This document shows positions 63,399-64,000 of a DNA stretch of 64,000 nucleotides, in pieces. Within the stretch, counting starts at the first letter, position 1. Every line of letters starts with the position of its first letter. The translations under genes were made by a program, and so were the position numbers. Source of the stretch: Pandoraea pneumonica (GTDB lineage: Bacteria > Pseudomonadota > Gammaproteobacteria > Burkholderiales > Burkholderiaceae); the NCBI RefSeq assembly GCF_902459645.1, contig NZ_CABPSK010000004.1:682001-746000 (forward strand). Reading direction: 5' to 3'. A model generated the notes under the pieces. That model was not told the DNA's origin and made no database searches. It saw nothing but the letters and a program-made list of their open reading frames with translations.

Positions 63399-64000
63399 GC
63401 GGCGCGCCGTCTTCTACTCCCGCCACGCCACTCACGCTGGAAGTTCGCAACCTGCGTACGCAGTTCTTCACGCGTGCTGGCACGCTGCCCGCAGTTGACG
63501 ACGTGTCGTTCTCGCTGCCGGCGGGTCACATCATGGGGCTCGTGGGCGAGTCTGGCTCGGGCAAGTCGGTCACCGGCTTTTCCATCATGGGGCTGGTCGA
63601 TGAACCGGGCCGCATCGTCGGCGGCGAAGTGCTGTTTCAGGGGCGTGACCTCACGCGTCTGAAACCGGCCGAGTTGCGCCACCTGCAAGGCAATCGCATC
63701 GCGATGATCTTTCAGGACCCGATGATGACGCTCAACCCGGTGCTACGCATCGATGTGCAAATGATCGAAGCCGTGCGGGCGCATCAGAACGTGTCGAAAG
63801 CGCAGGCACGCGAACTCGCCCGCGACACGCTCGGCATGATGGGCATTCCCAGCCCCGACGAGCGTCTGCGCGCCTATCCGCATCAACTCTCGGGCGGTAT
63901 GCGTCAGCGCGTGGCCATTGCGATCGCCATGCTGCATCGGCCCGATCTGATCATTGCCGACGAGCCGACCACGGCACTCGACGTCACCATTCAGGCGCAG
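63395..64000 (+). CDS. Dpp/Opp-type ABC transporter ATPase (DppD-like, 3' end outside window)
   Basis: The ATG at 63395 overlaps the DppC-like stop by 4 bases. The 202 residues visible include Walker A ([15 protein letters not shown]), the Q-loop ([16 protein letters not shown]), the ABC signature ([12 protein letters not shown]) and Walker B ([15 protein letters not shown]), ending at the window edge before the D-loop partners. It energises the importer. A second ATPase (DppF-like) and a substrate-binding protein are expected to the right. Confidence 0.95.
   Translation, partial: MSGAPSSTPATPLTLEVRNLRTQFFTRAGTLPAVDDVSFSLPAGHIMGLVGESGSGKSVTGFSIMGLVDEPGRIVGGEVLFQGRDLTRLKPAELRHLQGNRIAMIFQDPMMTLNPVLRIDVQMIEAVRAHQNVSKAQARELARDTLGMMGIPSPDERLRAYPHQLSGGMRQRVAIAIAMLHRPDLIIADEPTTALDVTIQAQ

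Overview
The window is GC-rich chromosomal DNA from a beta-proteobacterium of the Burkholderiales, most likely a Burkholderiaceae member of the Pandoraea/Burkholderia/Ralstonia group. This rests on the gene order pgk-pyk-fba-purC-purE-purK-sua5, a DUF4148 protein, a CIRCE-controlled groESL operon and the general codon style. I cannot fix the genus without a database search. There is no sign of prophage, plasmid, insertion sequence, CRISPR array, tRNA or rRNA. Coding density is high. Sixty-one CDS are called, two of them cut by the window ends (a CoxG-like protein on the left, a Dpp/Opp-type ATPase on the right).

Layout. 1-2 kb: CoxG-like and XdhC-like accessory proteins of molybdenum hydroxylases. 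2-9 kb: an envelope quality-control block with a secreted carboxypeptidase-regulatory-like protein, a DegQ/MucD-type protease, a divergent I78-type protease inhibitor, a PmrAB/QseBC-type two-component system and PBP4. 9-21 kb: housekeeping, with a sterol-desaturase-family enzyme, tRNA t6A synthesis (sua5), purine synthesis (purK, purE, purC), a secreted SecD-head-like protein, lower glycolysis (fba, pyk, pgk), the branched-chain amino-acid exporter AzlCD and a CHCC zinc-finger protein. 21-26 kb: LPS heptosyltransferase waaF, an NTF2-like protein, a YheT-type hydrolase, a BepA-like M48 protease and moaC. 26-30 kb: regulator/transporter pairs (MarR with a DMT exporter, LysR with an MFS transporter). 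30-32.6 kb: groESL. 32.6-36 kb: an overlapping pair of an ICMT-like membrane methyltransferase and a DUF4157 (eCIS-core) metallopeptidase-like protein, facing a lipoprotein. 36-41.7 kb: a two-component system divergent from a secreted methionine-sulfoxide repair set (Tat-exported MsrB, DipZ-like electron carrier, membrane-anchored MsrA). 42-48.3 kb: VOC protein, WYL regulator and a three-subunit Tat-exported molybdenum hydroxylase with a tri-haem cytochrome. 48.8-59 kb: small regulators, acetyltransferases, secreted DUF4148 and DUF4019 proteins, a diguanylate cyclase, a GST and a DnaQ/GIY-YIG fusion nuclease. 59-64 kb: a tightly coupled operon of LysR, an FAD monooxygenase-like protein and a peptide-type ABC importer.

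Most notable signals: (i) a perfect PmrA-box-like direct repeat (CTTAAG-N5-CTTAAG) between the DegQ-like protease and its I78-like neighbour, next to a PmrA/QseB-type regulator; (ii) the overlapping DUF4157/ICMT-like pair without injection-system genes; (iii) a complete envelope methionine-sulfoxide repair cassette next to its own two-component system; (iv) several long perfect palindromes in regulator promoters (27.3, 29.25, 49.4, 52.3-52.5 kb); (v) a recurring 9-nt degenerate tandem repeat at gene ends and linkers at many separate places in the window.
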